NCBI GenBank assembly: GCA_003695725.1
Contig: RFHX01000159.1
Span: 1-7,367, forward strand
From: J061 sp003695725 [NCBI: Candidatus Schekmanbacteria bacterium]
Lineage (GTDB): Bacteria > Schekmanbacteria > GWA2-38-11
Reading direction: 5' to 3'
DNA length: 7,367 nucleotides
Part shown: positions 1-6,200 of the stretch, one piece after another
How positions within the stretch are numbered: the stretch's first letter is position 1
Layout of the letters: every line of letters begins with the position of its first letter
Position numbers and translations under genes: made by a program
The notes under the pieces: model-generated
Told to the model about the DNA's origin: nothing
What the model saw: only the letters and a program-made list of their open reading frames with translations
The model's database searches: none

Positions 1-242
1 GGCTCAAGTTCTTCAAAGCGTGCAAGGAATGTATAGTGCTCGATTACTTTTTTGAAAAGATTCTTTTTGCTTTTGAAATTTCTAAAAAGCGTAACTTCGT
101 TTATTCCAGCGGCATCGGCGAGCATCTTAGTCGTGCTTCCCCTATAGCCATATGTGGAAAAAACATCAAATGCACTTTTCAAGATATATTTTTCCCGTTC
201 AATGCGAGAAAGTCCTTTTCTGTTTTTTGTCTTCTTCGCCAT
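1..242 (-). CDS. TetR/AcrR-family transcriptional regulator, N-terminal part (truncated by window edge)
   Basis: Reading leftward from the ATG at 242-240, the frame stays open for 80 codons and runs off the left edge, so only the DNA-binding domain and the start of the ligand-binding domain are present. After a basic N-terminus (MAKKTKNRKG), residues 14-65 show the TetR_N pattern: a first helix (REKYILKSAFDVFSTYGYRG), then TTKMLADAAGI as helix 2 and turn, then NEVTLFRNFKSKKNLF as recognition helix and the typical 'FxxKxxLF' end. TetR proteins are usually 190-220 residues dimeric repressors that respond to small ligands. A weak AAAGG (250-246) lies 3 bases before the start. The gene diverges from the metabolic cluster at 538, and palindromes just upstream suggest autoregulation and possibly control of the neighbour. 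The ligand cannot be told from this fragment. Family assignment is firm; the regulatory target is inferred. Confidence 0.9.
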   Translation of the reverse strand, partial: MAKKTKNRKGLSRIEREKYILKSAFDVFSTYGYRGSTTKMLADAAGINEVTLFRNFKSKKNLFKKVIEHYTFLARFEELE

Positions 243-263
243 AGACCTTTGATTATAAATGCA

Positions 264-277
264 AGTAAGCACTTACT
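264..277. promoter_or_regulatory. Inverted repeat AGTAAG-CA-CTTACT, candidate TetR operator
   Basis: The sequence shows two perfect 6-bp inverted arms separated by 2 bp, 22 bp upstream of the TetR start codon and downstream of its predicted -10. Short palindromes of about 14-20 bp close to their own gene are the usual binding sites of TetR-family dimers, so this is a natural autorepression site. The palindrome is directly visible; binding by this regulator is inferred. Confidence 0.5.
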
Positions 278-290
278 ATCAAATTTGATA
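277..290. promoter_or_regulatory. Perfect 14-bp palindrome TATCAAATTTGATA over the TetR -10 region
   Basis: The two 7-bp halves are exact reverse complements. The palindrome shares one base (277) with the inverted repeat at 264-277 and overlaps the predicted -10 of the TetR promoter. It could be a second operator half-site, a site for another regulator, or chance, since AT-rich palindromes arise easily in AT-rich DNA. Confidence 0.35.
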
Positions 291-316
291 TATTTTGTCA
301 AAAGAAATTCTGTCAA
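287..316 (-). promoter_or_regulatory. Predicted sigma70-type promoter of the TetR gene
   Basis: On the minus strand, a perfect -35 TTGACA (316-311) is followed after 18 bases by TATATC (292-287); a 17-base spacing gives ATATAT. Transcription would start near 280, leaving a leader of about 38 bases before the ATG at 242. A second TTGACA (301-296) lies 15 bases downstream but has no good -10 at the right distance. The -10 region overlaps the palindrome at 277-290, which fits repression. Prediction from motif match only. Confidence 0.5.
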
Positions 317-363
317 GGGATAGACAACAGCTAGCATCAATCAGCTAACCAAAAACTCAGGAA

Positions 364-383
364 TATCGGTATACTTTATCGGT
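364..383. repeat. Direct repeat of TATCGGT, 13 bp apart
   Basis: TATCGGT occurs at 364-370 and again at 377-383. The first copy runs into the palindrome GTATAC (369-374). The repeat lies midway in the divergent intergenic region, about 155 bp before the first metabolic gene. A 13-bp period is somewhat more than one helical turn. It could be an activator site, but two heptamers may also be chance. Confidence 0.3.
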
Positions 384-495
384 TACAAGCACTACTTTTT
401 TGGACTATTATTTTTCTATATTCTCATCTTTTCCAATATAAAATTTAATCTTGCAATAACTATATGTATAATTCTTCAGGTACTATTATTTATTT

Positions 496-525
496 TTGAC
501 TTCACCGCCCTTACTCTTGTATAAA
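496..525 (+). promoter_or_regulatory. Predicted promoter of the metabolic cluster, giving a nearly leaderless mRNA
   Basis: TTGACT (496-501) and TATAAA (520-525, within TATAAAAT) are separated by 18 bases, a good sigma70-type match. Transcription would start around 531-534, only a few bases before the ATG at 538. This agrees with the lack of any Shine-Dalgarno sequence before that ATG. It also argues against the alternative in-frame TTG start at 496, because that TTG would be part of the -35 box. Confidence 0.5.
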
Positions 526-537
526 ATACACTTATCT

Positions 538-1839
538 ATGAAGATAAAATTAATATCAGGAAAAAAGAGGTGGCATAAGGACATAGAAAAACTGCCGCCT
601 TTTTTAAATATTGAATTCACTTTCAAAACAGAATGCCTGAAAGATTATTCTAAAAAGTTAGAATCTGAAGTATCATCTCTTTCATTGTTGAAAAAACTCA
701 AGCCTTGCGCCCAGATTGCAATCACTGCAGGAAGCAGAGGTATAAGCCATTATCCCGAAATTCTAAAAGAGATAGGCAATATACTCAAAGAAAAGGGATT
801 CAGCCCCTTCATTGTCCCCGCAATGGGAAGCCACGGTGGAGGTACATATAGAGGCCGTCTTGAAATATTGAAGGAAAATGGGATCACTGAAAAAAGATGC
901 GGGATGAAAATAAGAGGAGGGAAAAATTATACTCCTCTTGGTAAAACTTCATCAGGGACCGAGGTCTTCATCGACAAAGAAGCACTAAAAGCCGATGCAA
1001 TTATCGTCGTAAACCGCATAAAAGCGCACACTGATTTTGAAAGCACCCACGAAAGCGGCATCTGTAAGATGCTCGTAGTAGGTTTGGGAGGACCTCCGGG
1101 CGCTGAGGGAATACACCGTCTTGGAATAAAAGGGCTGAAGAAAGAGTTGGCGCCAGCGGCAAAGAAGATAATCTCATCAGGCAAATTATTTGCGGGTATT
1201 GGAATCATTGAAAATCCAAAATGTGAAATTTCAGAAATAAAAGCTCTTGAAGGAAATAAAATCATTACCGAAGAAAAAAAACTTTTAGAATTTTCAAAAA
1301 AACAGTTTCCGCCATTTCCTGTCAACAATCTTGACCTTCTTGTAGTAAAAGAGATGGGTAAAGAAATAAGCGGCACAGGAATGGATACACATATTATAGG
1401 AAGAAAAACGATTCGATTTGAAAATGATTTTGAAAACCCTAAAGTCACAAGAATTGCAGCCCTCGATTTGACGCGCGAATCCAAAGGAAATTGCGCGGGC
1501 CTTGGGCTTGCCGACATAATCACTTCGAGATTCTTCAGAAAGATTGATTTTGACAGTTTCTATTTCAATACTCTCACTGCCACTTTTATAGAAAGGGCAA
1601 AGATACCTTATATTGCAGACTCCGATAAAGAAGCAATCAGCGTTGGAATCAAATCAGCATGGGTAGAAAATCCAATAAAAGCGAAGATTGCAATAATCAA
1701 GGATACACTTCATATAGACAAAATAGCCCTTTCAAAAGAAGCATATCTCAGTATAAAAGAAAGAAAAGATATTAAAAGATTGGGAAATTTTTATGAACTG
1801 CAATTCGATAGAAAAGGGAATCTTATAAATTCAATCTAA
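538..1839 (+). CDS. LarA-family nickel-pincer racemase/epimerase homologue (Lar_N / DUF2088)
   Basis: This 433-residue protein resembles lactate racemase LarA homologues, cytoplasmic enzymes that use a nickel-pincer nucleotide (NPN) to invert the carbon alpha to a carboxylate in 2-hydroxy acids. Visible family motifs are ITAGSRG (62-68), PAMGSHGGGT (94-103) and NRIKAHTDF (159-167), followed by ESGICKMLVVGLG and GAEGIHRLG. H164, K177 and H193 fit the NPN-binding His, the Lys that tethers the pincer, and the second His of LarA; the K-to-H spacing of 16 equals that of Lactobacillus LarA (K184/H200). H99 and R67 fit the catalytic His and the substrate Arg. LarA's Asp three residues before that Arg is Ala64 here, so the substrate may differ from lactate. 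The ATG at 538 is preferred over the in-frame TTG at 496, which overlaps a -35 box. It opens the cluster, 25 bp before the aminotransferase gene. larB, larC and larE are not in the window. Family is firm; substrate unknown. Confidence 0.85.
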   Translation: MKIKLISGKKRWHKDIEKLPPFLNIEFTFKTECLKDYSKKLESEVSSLSLLKKLKPCAQIAITAGSRGISHYPEILKEIGNILKEKGFSPFIVPAMGSHGGGTYRGRLEILKENGITEKRCGMKIRGGKNYTPLGKTSSGTEVFIDKEALKADAIIVVNRIKAHTDFESTHESGICKMLVVGLGGPPGAEGIHRLGIKGLKKELAPAAKKIISSGKLFAGIGIIENPKCEISEIKALEGNKIITEEKKLLEFSKKQFPPFPVNNLDLLVVKEMGKEISGTGMDTHIIGRKTIRFENDFENPKVTRIAALDLTRESKGNCAGLGLADIITSRFFRKIDFDSFYFNTLTATFIERAKIPYIADSDKEAISVGIKSAWVENPIKAKIAIIKDTLHIDKIALSKEAYLSIKERKDIKRLGNFYELQFDRKGNLINSI

Positions 1840-1864
1840 TTTTTTCTAAGGAGATATCAAGAAA

Positions 1865-2953
1865 ATGGGAAAATTATTGATGGGACCGGGACCTTCAAAT
1901 GTAAATCCACGGGTGCTTGAAGCAATGTCAAAACCTCTTGTAGGCCATTTAGACCCGGATTTCTTGAAAATTATGGACTCCACGATGGAACTGCTTCGCC
2001 AAATCTTCAAAACAAAGAATCGCCTTACATTCCCAGTTTCAGGAACCGGAAGCGCCGGAATGGAATCGATTATTGTCAATTTAATCGAGCCGGAAGATAA
2101 AGTCATAGTTGGGTTGAATGGCGTTTTCGGTACAAGAGTGGCAGATTTGCTGGGACGAATTGGAGCAGAAGTGATAGGAATAAAAAAGAAATGGGGCGAA
2201 CCCATATTGCCGGACGAAATTAGTGATGCCTTCGATAGTGCAGGAGACAAAGTAAAAGCACTTGTCCTTGTTCATGCAGAAACTTCAACAGGAGTGCTTC
2301 AACCTCTTGAAGAAGCAGGCAGGATTGCTCGCGAAAATGATGCTCTCTTTATTGTCGATACTGTCACCTCCCTTGGCGGAGTCGACGTCAGAATAGATGA
2401 ATGGCTAATCGATGCATCATACAGCGGGACGCAGAAAAACTTAAGTGTCCCGCCGGGGCTTTCTCCAGTAACGGTAAATGAAAGAGCTCTTGAAGTACTG
2501 CGGAATAGGAAGACAAAAGTGCCTTCATGGTATTTCGACTTCACGATGATTGAAAAATATTGGGGAAGCGAAAGAGTCTATCACCACACTGCGCCTGTAA
2601 GTATGATATGCGGGTTAAATGAAGGGCTGAAAATTATTCTTGAAGAGGGACTGGAAAATCGTTTTAAAAGGCATAGGCAAAATCATGAATTTCTAAAAAA
2701 TGAGCTTTCAAAACTTGGGATAGATTATCTCGTTAAACCTGAATACCGCCTTCCCAACCTAAATGCAGTCCTTGTGCCTGAAGGCATCGATGAAAAAGAG
2801 GTGCGGATGAAACTGCTTAAAGAATATAGCATTGAAATAGGCGCAGGGCTTGGAGAATTGGCTGGAAAGGTCTGGAGAATAGGATTAATGGGGGAAACCT
2901 GCAGAAAAGAAAATGTAGAAAAACTTATAGCGGCACTGAAAAAATTGCTATAA
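1865..2953 (+). CDS. Class V PLP aminotransferase, alanine/serine-glyoxylate aminotransferase type
   Basis: This 362-residue protein aligns over its full length with alanine-glyoxylate aminotransferase (human AGXT and bacterial relatives), PLP enzymes that move an amino group from alanine or serine to glyoxylate. Family signatures are GPGPSNV (7-13), GHLDPDF (27-33), VSGTGSAGME (58-67), HAETSTGVLQPL (137-148), VDTVTSLGG (164-172) with Asp165 for the pyridine nitrogen, and SGTQKNL (187-193) with the Schiff-base Lys191. RKTKVPSWYFD and YHHTAPV follow, and GKVWRIGLMG (334-343) carries Arg338, expected to bind the substrate carboxylate. The N-terminus begins right at the conserved GPGP motif, as in other family members. 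AAGGAG (1848-1853) lies 11 bases before the ATG. The gene sits between the LarA homologue and the sugar kinase, which suggests that the pathway makes or consumes a small 2-oxo acid such as glyoxylate, hydroxypyruvate or pyruvate. The exact donor/acceptor pair cannot be read from sequence. Confidence 0.9.
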   Translation: MGKLLMGPGPSNVNPRVLEAMSKPLVGHLDPDFLKIMDSTMELLRQIFKTKNRLTFPVSGTGSAGMESIIVNLIEPEDKVIVGLNGVFGTRVADLLGRIGAEVIGIKKKWGEPILPDEISDAFDSAGDKVKALVLVHAETSTGVLQPLEEAGRIARENDALFIVDTVTSLGGVDVRIDEWLIDASYSGTQKNLSVPPGLSPVTVNERALEVLRNRKTKVPSWYFDFTMIEKYWGSERVYHHTAPVSMICGLNEGLKIILEEGLENRFKRHRQNHEFLKNELSKLGIDYLVKPEYRLPNLNAVLVPEGIDEKEVRMKLLKEYSIEIGAGLGELAGKVWRIGLMGETCRKENVEKLIAALKKLL

Positions 2954-2968
2954 TTGAAAAAAAAATCA

Positions 2969-2987
2969 GGGGGGAGGGAAATCTGTG
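2969..2987 (+). promoter_or_regulatory. G-rich ribosome binding site fixing a GTG start
   Basis: An unusually G-rich stretch, GGGGGGAGGG (2969-2978), contains GGAGG (2973-2977) 7 bases before GTG (2985-2987). No in-frame ATG stands near, and the FGGY phosphate-loop strand begins only a few residues later, so GTG is the likely start. The site follows an A9 run (2957-2965), and an A8 run lies at codons 2-5 of the gene. Confidence 0.7.
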
Positions 2988-4535
2988 ACAAAAAAAACAA
3001 GATTTATTATTGCCATAGATATTGGGACTACAAGGTGTAAAACAGCCCTTTTCAAATCTTCTGGAGAATTGGTGGCTTACGCTTCCTCTTCGTCAAATAT
3101 TACTTTTTCACCTGACGGCAAGGTGGAAGCAGACGCAGATGCGCAGTGGTGGAAGCCAATAGTAAAAAATATCAAAGAAATTTTCAAAAACAAAAAATCT
3201 GCCCTTAAAAATCTTGCTGGCATAGGAATATCTTGTACAAATGCCCTTGTCTTTATCGACAACAACGGGAAACCCCTTGTCCCTGCTGTAATGCAGTTTG
3301 ATAAAAGAACTACAGATTTGGTCAATTCATATTCAAAACGGCTTAATCCTGAAGAGCTATTTGAAATCACTTTAAATAGACTCACTGTTGGCTCATCTGC
3401 CCTTCCAACAATCTTATGGTTTAAAGAAAATGCAAGAAGTATATACAAAAAGACAGCAAAGTTTCTTTACCCCACAGGATACATAAATTTCAAACTTACA
3501 GGCAACCCTTCTATAGATATATCGCGCACAGGCACAACCCTTATGTATGACACTAAAGGAAAAAACTGGTCTAAAGAACTTTTGAACTATTTCGAGTTAG
3601 ACGAAGATAAACTGCCGCCTGTTTATAATTCAACTGATGTTATAGGTACAGTAAATGCAAAAGCATCAAAAGAAACCGGAATACCTGAAGGAGTGCCTGT
3701 CATAGCCGGCAGTATGGATACTTTTTCCGCTGTAATCGGACTTGGCGCTGAAAAACCGAATGATACTGTTTTGATACCGGGCACTGTCGCTCGCCTCTGT
3801 AAAATAATCTCAGGTAGAGGACTTCTTAAAGACCCATTTATCAATTTTGAATACGGGAAAAAAAGGTTTCTTTCAATCGCATGTATGGATGGAATGGGAA
3901 CATCATATAAATGGTATGCTGAAACATTCAACAAAAAGGAACTCTTACAGCGTGAAAAAAATATAAAAAAGAAATCAGCAAAAAAAGAAACAGAAGAAGC
4001 AATTCCTCCATGTTCAGATGGGCTTATCTATCTTCCTTACATAACAGGTGAAAGGTCACCTATCTGGGACCCATATGCTCACGGCGTTATATTTGGATTA
4101 TCACCTAACTGTAAAAGCAAAAACATCTATCAATCCATTATCGAAGGATGCGCATTTGCTGTTAAAATGAACATAGAAATTATGTCTGATGAAGCAGGTC
4201 TTAAAACAAAGTCGTTAATTGTGCCTGAAACAGGCTTTGGATCCTACCCGGAATGGATGCAAATATTTGCTGATGTAACAGGATGTGAAATTCAGACACT
4301 AACTACAAATGATCCTGAATGCACAGGTACTGCCGCATTGACAGCAGAAGGCACAGGGGCCATAAAAGATAGAACATCATTTGTTAAAAAGAATATTAAA
4401 AAAGGGACAAATTACAGGCCTGACAAAAATAGAAACATGGCATATAACTCCTTTTATATCCTCTATAAGAAAATCTATGACGACCTGAGGAGTGACTTTA
4501 GAATTTTGAATGAAATAAGGAAGAATCTCAAATGA
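2985..4535 (+). CDS. FGGY-family carbohydrate kinase, xylulokinase-like, substrate unassigned
   Basis: This 516-residue protein belongs to the FGGY kinases, which transfer phosphate from ATP to a hydroxyl of a sugar, polyol or sugar acid in the cytoplasm. The N-terminal ATPase strand FIIAIDIGTTRCKTALF (7-23) contains Asp11 or Asp13 of the phosphate loop. GVPVIAGSMDTFSAVIGLG (236-254) carries Asp245, placed as the catalytic base. LPYITGERSPIWDPYAHG (350-367) and IFGLSP match the xylulokinase-type signature, and SIIEGCAFAVKMNIE begins the C-terminal helix. The Met-His-Gly substrate motif of D-xylulokinase is replaced by SCTNALVF (83-90), and the usual Gly-rich adenosine loop reads PETGFGSYPEW (414-424), so the substrate is probably not D-xylulose. 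A Lys/Glu-rich stretch (317-339) looks like a surface insertion. It starts 31 bp after the aminotransferase gene and overlaps the dehydrogenase gene by 4 bp (ATGA), implying coupled translation. Family is firm, substrate open. Confidence 0.88.
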   Translation: MTKKTRFIIAIDIGTTRCKTALFKSSGELVAYASSSSNITFSPDGKVEADADAQWWKPIVKNIKEIFKNKKSALKNLAGIGISCTNALVFIDNNGKPLVPAVMQFDKRTTDLVNSYSKRLNPEELFEITLNRLTVGSSALPTILWFKENARSIYKKTAKFLYPTGYINFKLTGNPSIDISRTGTTLMYDTKGKNWSKELLNYFELDEDKLPPVYNSTDVIGTVNAKASKETGIPEGVPVIAGSMDTFSAVIGLGAEKPNDTVLIPGTVARLCKIISGRGLLKDPFINFEYGKKRFLSIACMDGMGTSYKWYAETFNKKELLQREKNIKKKSAKKETEEAIPPCSDGLIYLPYITGERSPIWDPYAHGVIFGLSPNCKSKNIYQSIIEGCAFAVKMNIEIMSDEAGLKTKSLIVPETGFGSYPEWMQIFADVTGCEIQTLTTNDPECTGTAALTAEGTGAIKDRTSFVKKNIKKGTNYRPDKNRNMAYNSFYILYKKIYDDLRSDFRILNEIRKNLK

Positions 4536-5563
4536 AAGCGGCTATCTTCAAAGGTGTCAACATTATTTCATTAGAAGAAATTACCCCCCCTTCTCTTCCT
4601 GAAAAAGGAATCATCATTAAAGTAAAAGCCGCAGGTATATGCGGTACTGATGTGCGCATCTATCGCGGTAAAAAAATGGTCACCCCTCCAAAAATCATCG
4701 GACATGAGTTTGCAGGTGAAATTGTTGAAGTTGCCAATGATCTGCAAGGATTCAGCATTGGAGACCGTGTTCTTGTGGAAGCCATAATCCCCTGTGGTAA
4801 TTGTTATGCGTGCAGGCGCGGCGAAATGAATATCTGTACAGGCAGACAAACACTCGGTTATGAATACAACGGCGGATTTGCTGAATTTGTTGCTATTCCA
4901 AAAGAAGCAATATCTGCCGGTTGTGTAATAAAAATTCCTGATTCCGTAAGCTATGAAGAAGCCGCTGTATGCGAACCAGCGGCGGCTTGTATCAATGGAA
5001 ACTCAAAGATCGATGATAAATTAAGAGAATCTCTCCTCGTTGCAGGCGACGGTCCTGTTGGACTTATACACACACAGCTCGGAAAAATAAGAGGTTTTGA
5101 AAAAGTTATTCTAGCAGGTACTGATGATGAAAAGCTCAAAATCGGCAAAGAATTGGGTGCCGATGAAACCGTCAATGTAAATGATGAATCGCTTTCATCC
5201 TTCATTAAAGAAAAGATTGATGAAGAAGGAATAGAATGCGTCGTAATTGCCAACAATAATAAAAGTTCTCTGGATGAATGCCTGCCACTATTAAAGAAGG
5301 GCGGAGAAGCCATCATATTTGCCGGATACAAAAACGATGAGTCAATAGAAATAAACTTAAACTTCATACATTATAAAGAAATCAAGATAAAAGGGTCTTC
5401 CGGACATTCTGTAAAAGAGATGAAAAAAGCTGTTGAACTCCTTGAAAAAGGAAAACTCAATCTTCAAAAGATTATCACACATAGATTAAATATTGATGAT
5501 GTCGTAAAAGGAATTCAAATGAAGGAAAATTTAGTCGGCATCAAACATATAATAACATTTTAA
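4532..5563 (+). CDS. Zinc-dependent MDR alcohol/polyol dehydrogenase (sorbitol/threonine dehydrogenase-like)
   Basis: This 343-residue protein is a medium-chain zinc dehydrogenase, oxidising a secondary alcohol of a polyol, sugar derivative or hydroxy amino acid with NAD(P)+ (or the reverse). Catalytic zinc ligands are visible: Cys37 in AGICGTD, His58-Glu59 in GHEFAG, and Glu148 in CEPAA. The structural zinc loop has Cys88, Cys91, Cys94 and Cys102 (PCGNCYACRRGEMNIC), all four present. The Rossmann fold begins at about residue 168 with VAGDGPVG (170-177). The second strand ends VILAGTDDEKL, with no arginine there, so NAD+ seems more likely than NADP+, though weakly. The length is usual for sorbitol/threonine dehydrogenases. 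Its ATG overlaps the kinase stop codon, and AAGGA (4517-4521) precedes it by 10 bases, so the two are translationally coupled and probably act in one pathway. The substrate cannot be fixed between polyol, polyol phosphate and threonine-like compounds. Confidence 0.9.
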   Translation: MKAAIFKGVNIISLEEITPPSLPEKGIIIKVKAAGICGTDVRIYRGKKMVTPPKIIGHEFAGEIVEVANDLQGFSIGDRVLVEAIIPCGNCYACRRGEMNICTGRQTLGYEYNGGFAEFVAIPKEAISAGCVIKIPDSVSYEEAAVCEPAAACINGNSKIDDKLRESLLVAGDGPVGLIHTQLGKIRGFEKVILAGTDDEKLKIGKELGADETVNVNDESLSSFIKEKIDEEGIECVVIANNNKSSLDECLPLLKKGGEAIIFAGYKNDESIEINLNFIHYKEIKIKGSSGHSVKEMKKAVELLEKGKLNLQKIITHRLNIDDVVKGIQMKENLVGIKHIITF

Positions 5564-5613
5564 TTGAAAGTGCCGCCTTCTTTTTTCCAGAACCTACACT
5601 TAAAGGAGATACT

Positions 5614-6150
5614 ATGAAAATCAAAAGCATTGTTATATTCATTTTTGCCTTCATTTTACTTTCCACTATAGCATTTGCTGATAAAAATTCCCATCGAAAG
5701 GAAGCTGAAGAATTACTCCTTACTATGAAAACAGACAAGACATTCAATTTTTTATTTGAGCAGCAGAAAAAAATGATGAAGGAAACTTTGAAAAATATGG
5801 GAATAAATGGAGAAAATCCTCTTATGGAAAAATATATAACAAAGATGATTGATTTATTTAAAAAAGAAATTGGCTGGAATAAAATGAAGGAAGACTATAT
5901 TGACATATACACTGATACATTTAGTGAAGATGAATTAAAAGAGATTACGAAATTTTATAAAAGCCCTGTAGGGAGTAAATTCATTGAAAAAATGCCCATT
6001 CTTATGCAGAAAACAATGGCTGTTTCACAAAAAAAATTGCCGCAAATAGTTGTTGAAATAAAAAAAATAGAGTCTGAACTAATTCAAGAATTGAAGGAAG
6101 AATTAAAAAGACAAGAAATACAAAAGGAAAAGAAGGTAGAATCTTTATAA
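5614..6150 (+). CDS. Secreted DUF2059 domain protein
   Basis: This 178-residue protein starts with a clear Sec signal peptide: MKIK, a hydrophobic core (residues 5-19), then AFA before Asp23 as the likely signal peptidase I site, so the mature protein should be periplasmic or secreted. The segment EDYIDIYTDTFSEDELKEITKFYKSPVGSKFIEKMP (residues 93-128) has the typical DUF2059 pattern, with a helix, the 'FSEDEL' turn and 'FYKSPVGxKF'. DUF2059 proteins are common in Gram-negative bacteria and have no settled function. The C-terminal 30 residues (from about 148) are very rich in Lys and Glu and probably form one helix. AAGGAG (5603-5608) lies 5 bases before the ATG. It follows the dehydrogenase by 50 bp with no terminator, so co-transcription is possible, but no functional tie to the metabolic enzymes is visible. 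Confidence 0.85.
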   Translation: MKIKSIVIFIFAFILLSTIAFADKNSHRKEAEELLLTMKTDKTFNFLFEQQKKMMKETLKNMGINGENPLMEKYITKMIDLFKKEIGWNKMKEDYIDIYTDTFSEDELKEITKFYKSPVGSKFIEKMPILMQKTMAVSQKKLPQIVVEIKKIESELIQELKEELKRQEIQKEKKVESL

Positions 6151-6200
6151 GAAAAGAAGCTAAACATTTCTATCTCAAATCTGATTCTTAATGCAATATT

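Larger units (their letters stand above)
243..537. other. Divergent intergenic region between TetR gene and metabolic cluster
   Basis: These 295 bases hold the regulatory sites listed separately and no convincing gene. In addition, a perfect TATAAT at 467-472 on the plus strand has only a weak -35 at normal distance (TTTAAT, 444-449), so it is at best a secondary start for the cluster. I see no RNA gene, riboswitch-like fold or terminator in it. Confidence 0.6.

Noticed and set aside
252-257. Perfect TATAAT on the minus strand before the TetR gene
   Set aside because: It is only 9 bases from the start codon and has no -35 at the right distance (GATAGT at 17 bases), so the upstream TTGACA/TATATC pair is more likely.
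36-323. Plus-strand open frame of 95 codons
   Set aside because: It lies opposite the clear TetR N-terminal domain and crosses its promoter; the translation resembles no family and lacks a ribosome binding site.
496-537. Longer LarA-homologue start at TTG 496
   Set aside because: The TTG is part of a good -35 box, no ribosome binding site precedes it, and the 14 added residues show no family similarity.
927-1523. Minus-strand open frame of 198 codons inside the LarA homologue
   Set aside because: It is the antisense shadow of a gene with conserved motifs over the same region; its translation is Ser/Phe/Pro-rich with no domain pattern.
5564-5613. Possible terminator between the dehydrogenase and DUF2059 genes
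   Set aside because: There is a T-rich run (5580-5586) but no GC-rich stem before it, so I do not call an intrinsic terminator. The gap 6151-6200 likewise holds no hairpin.
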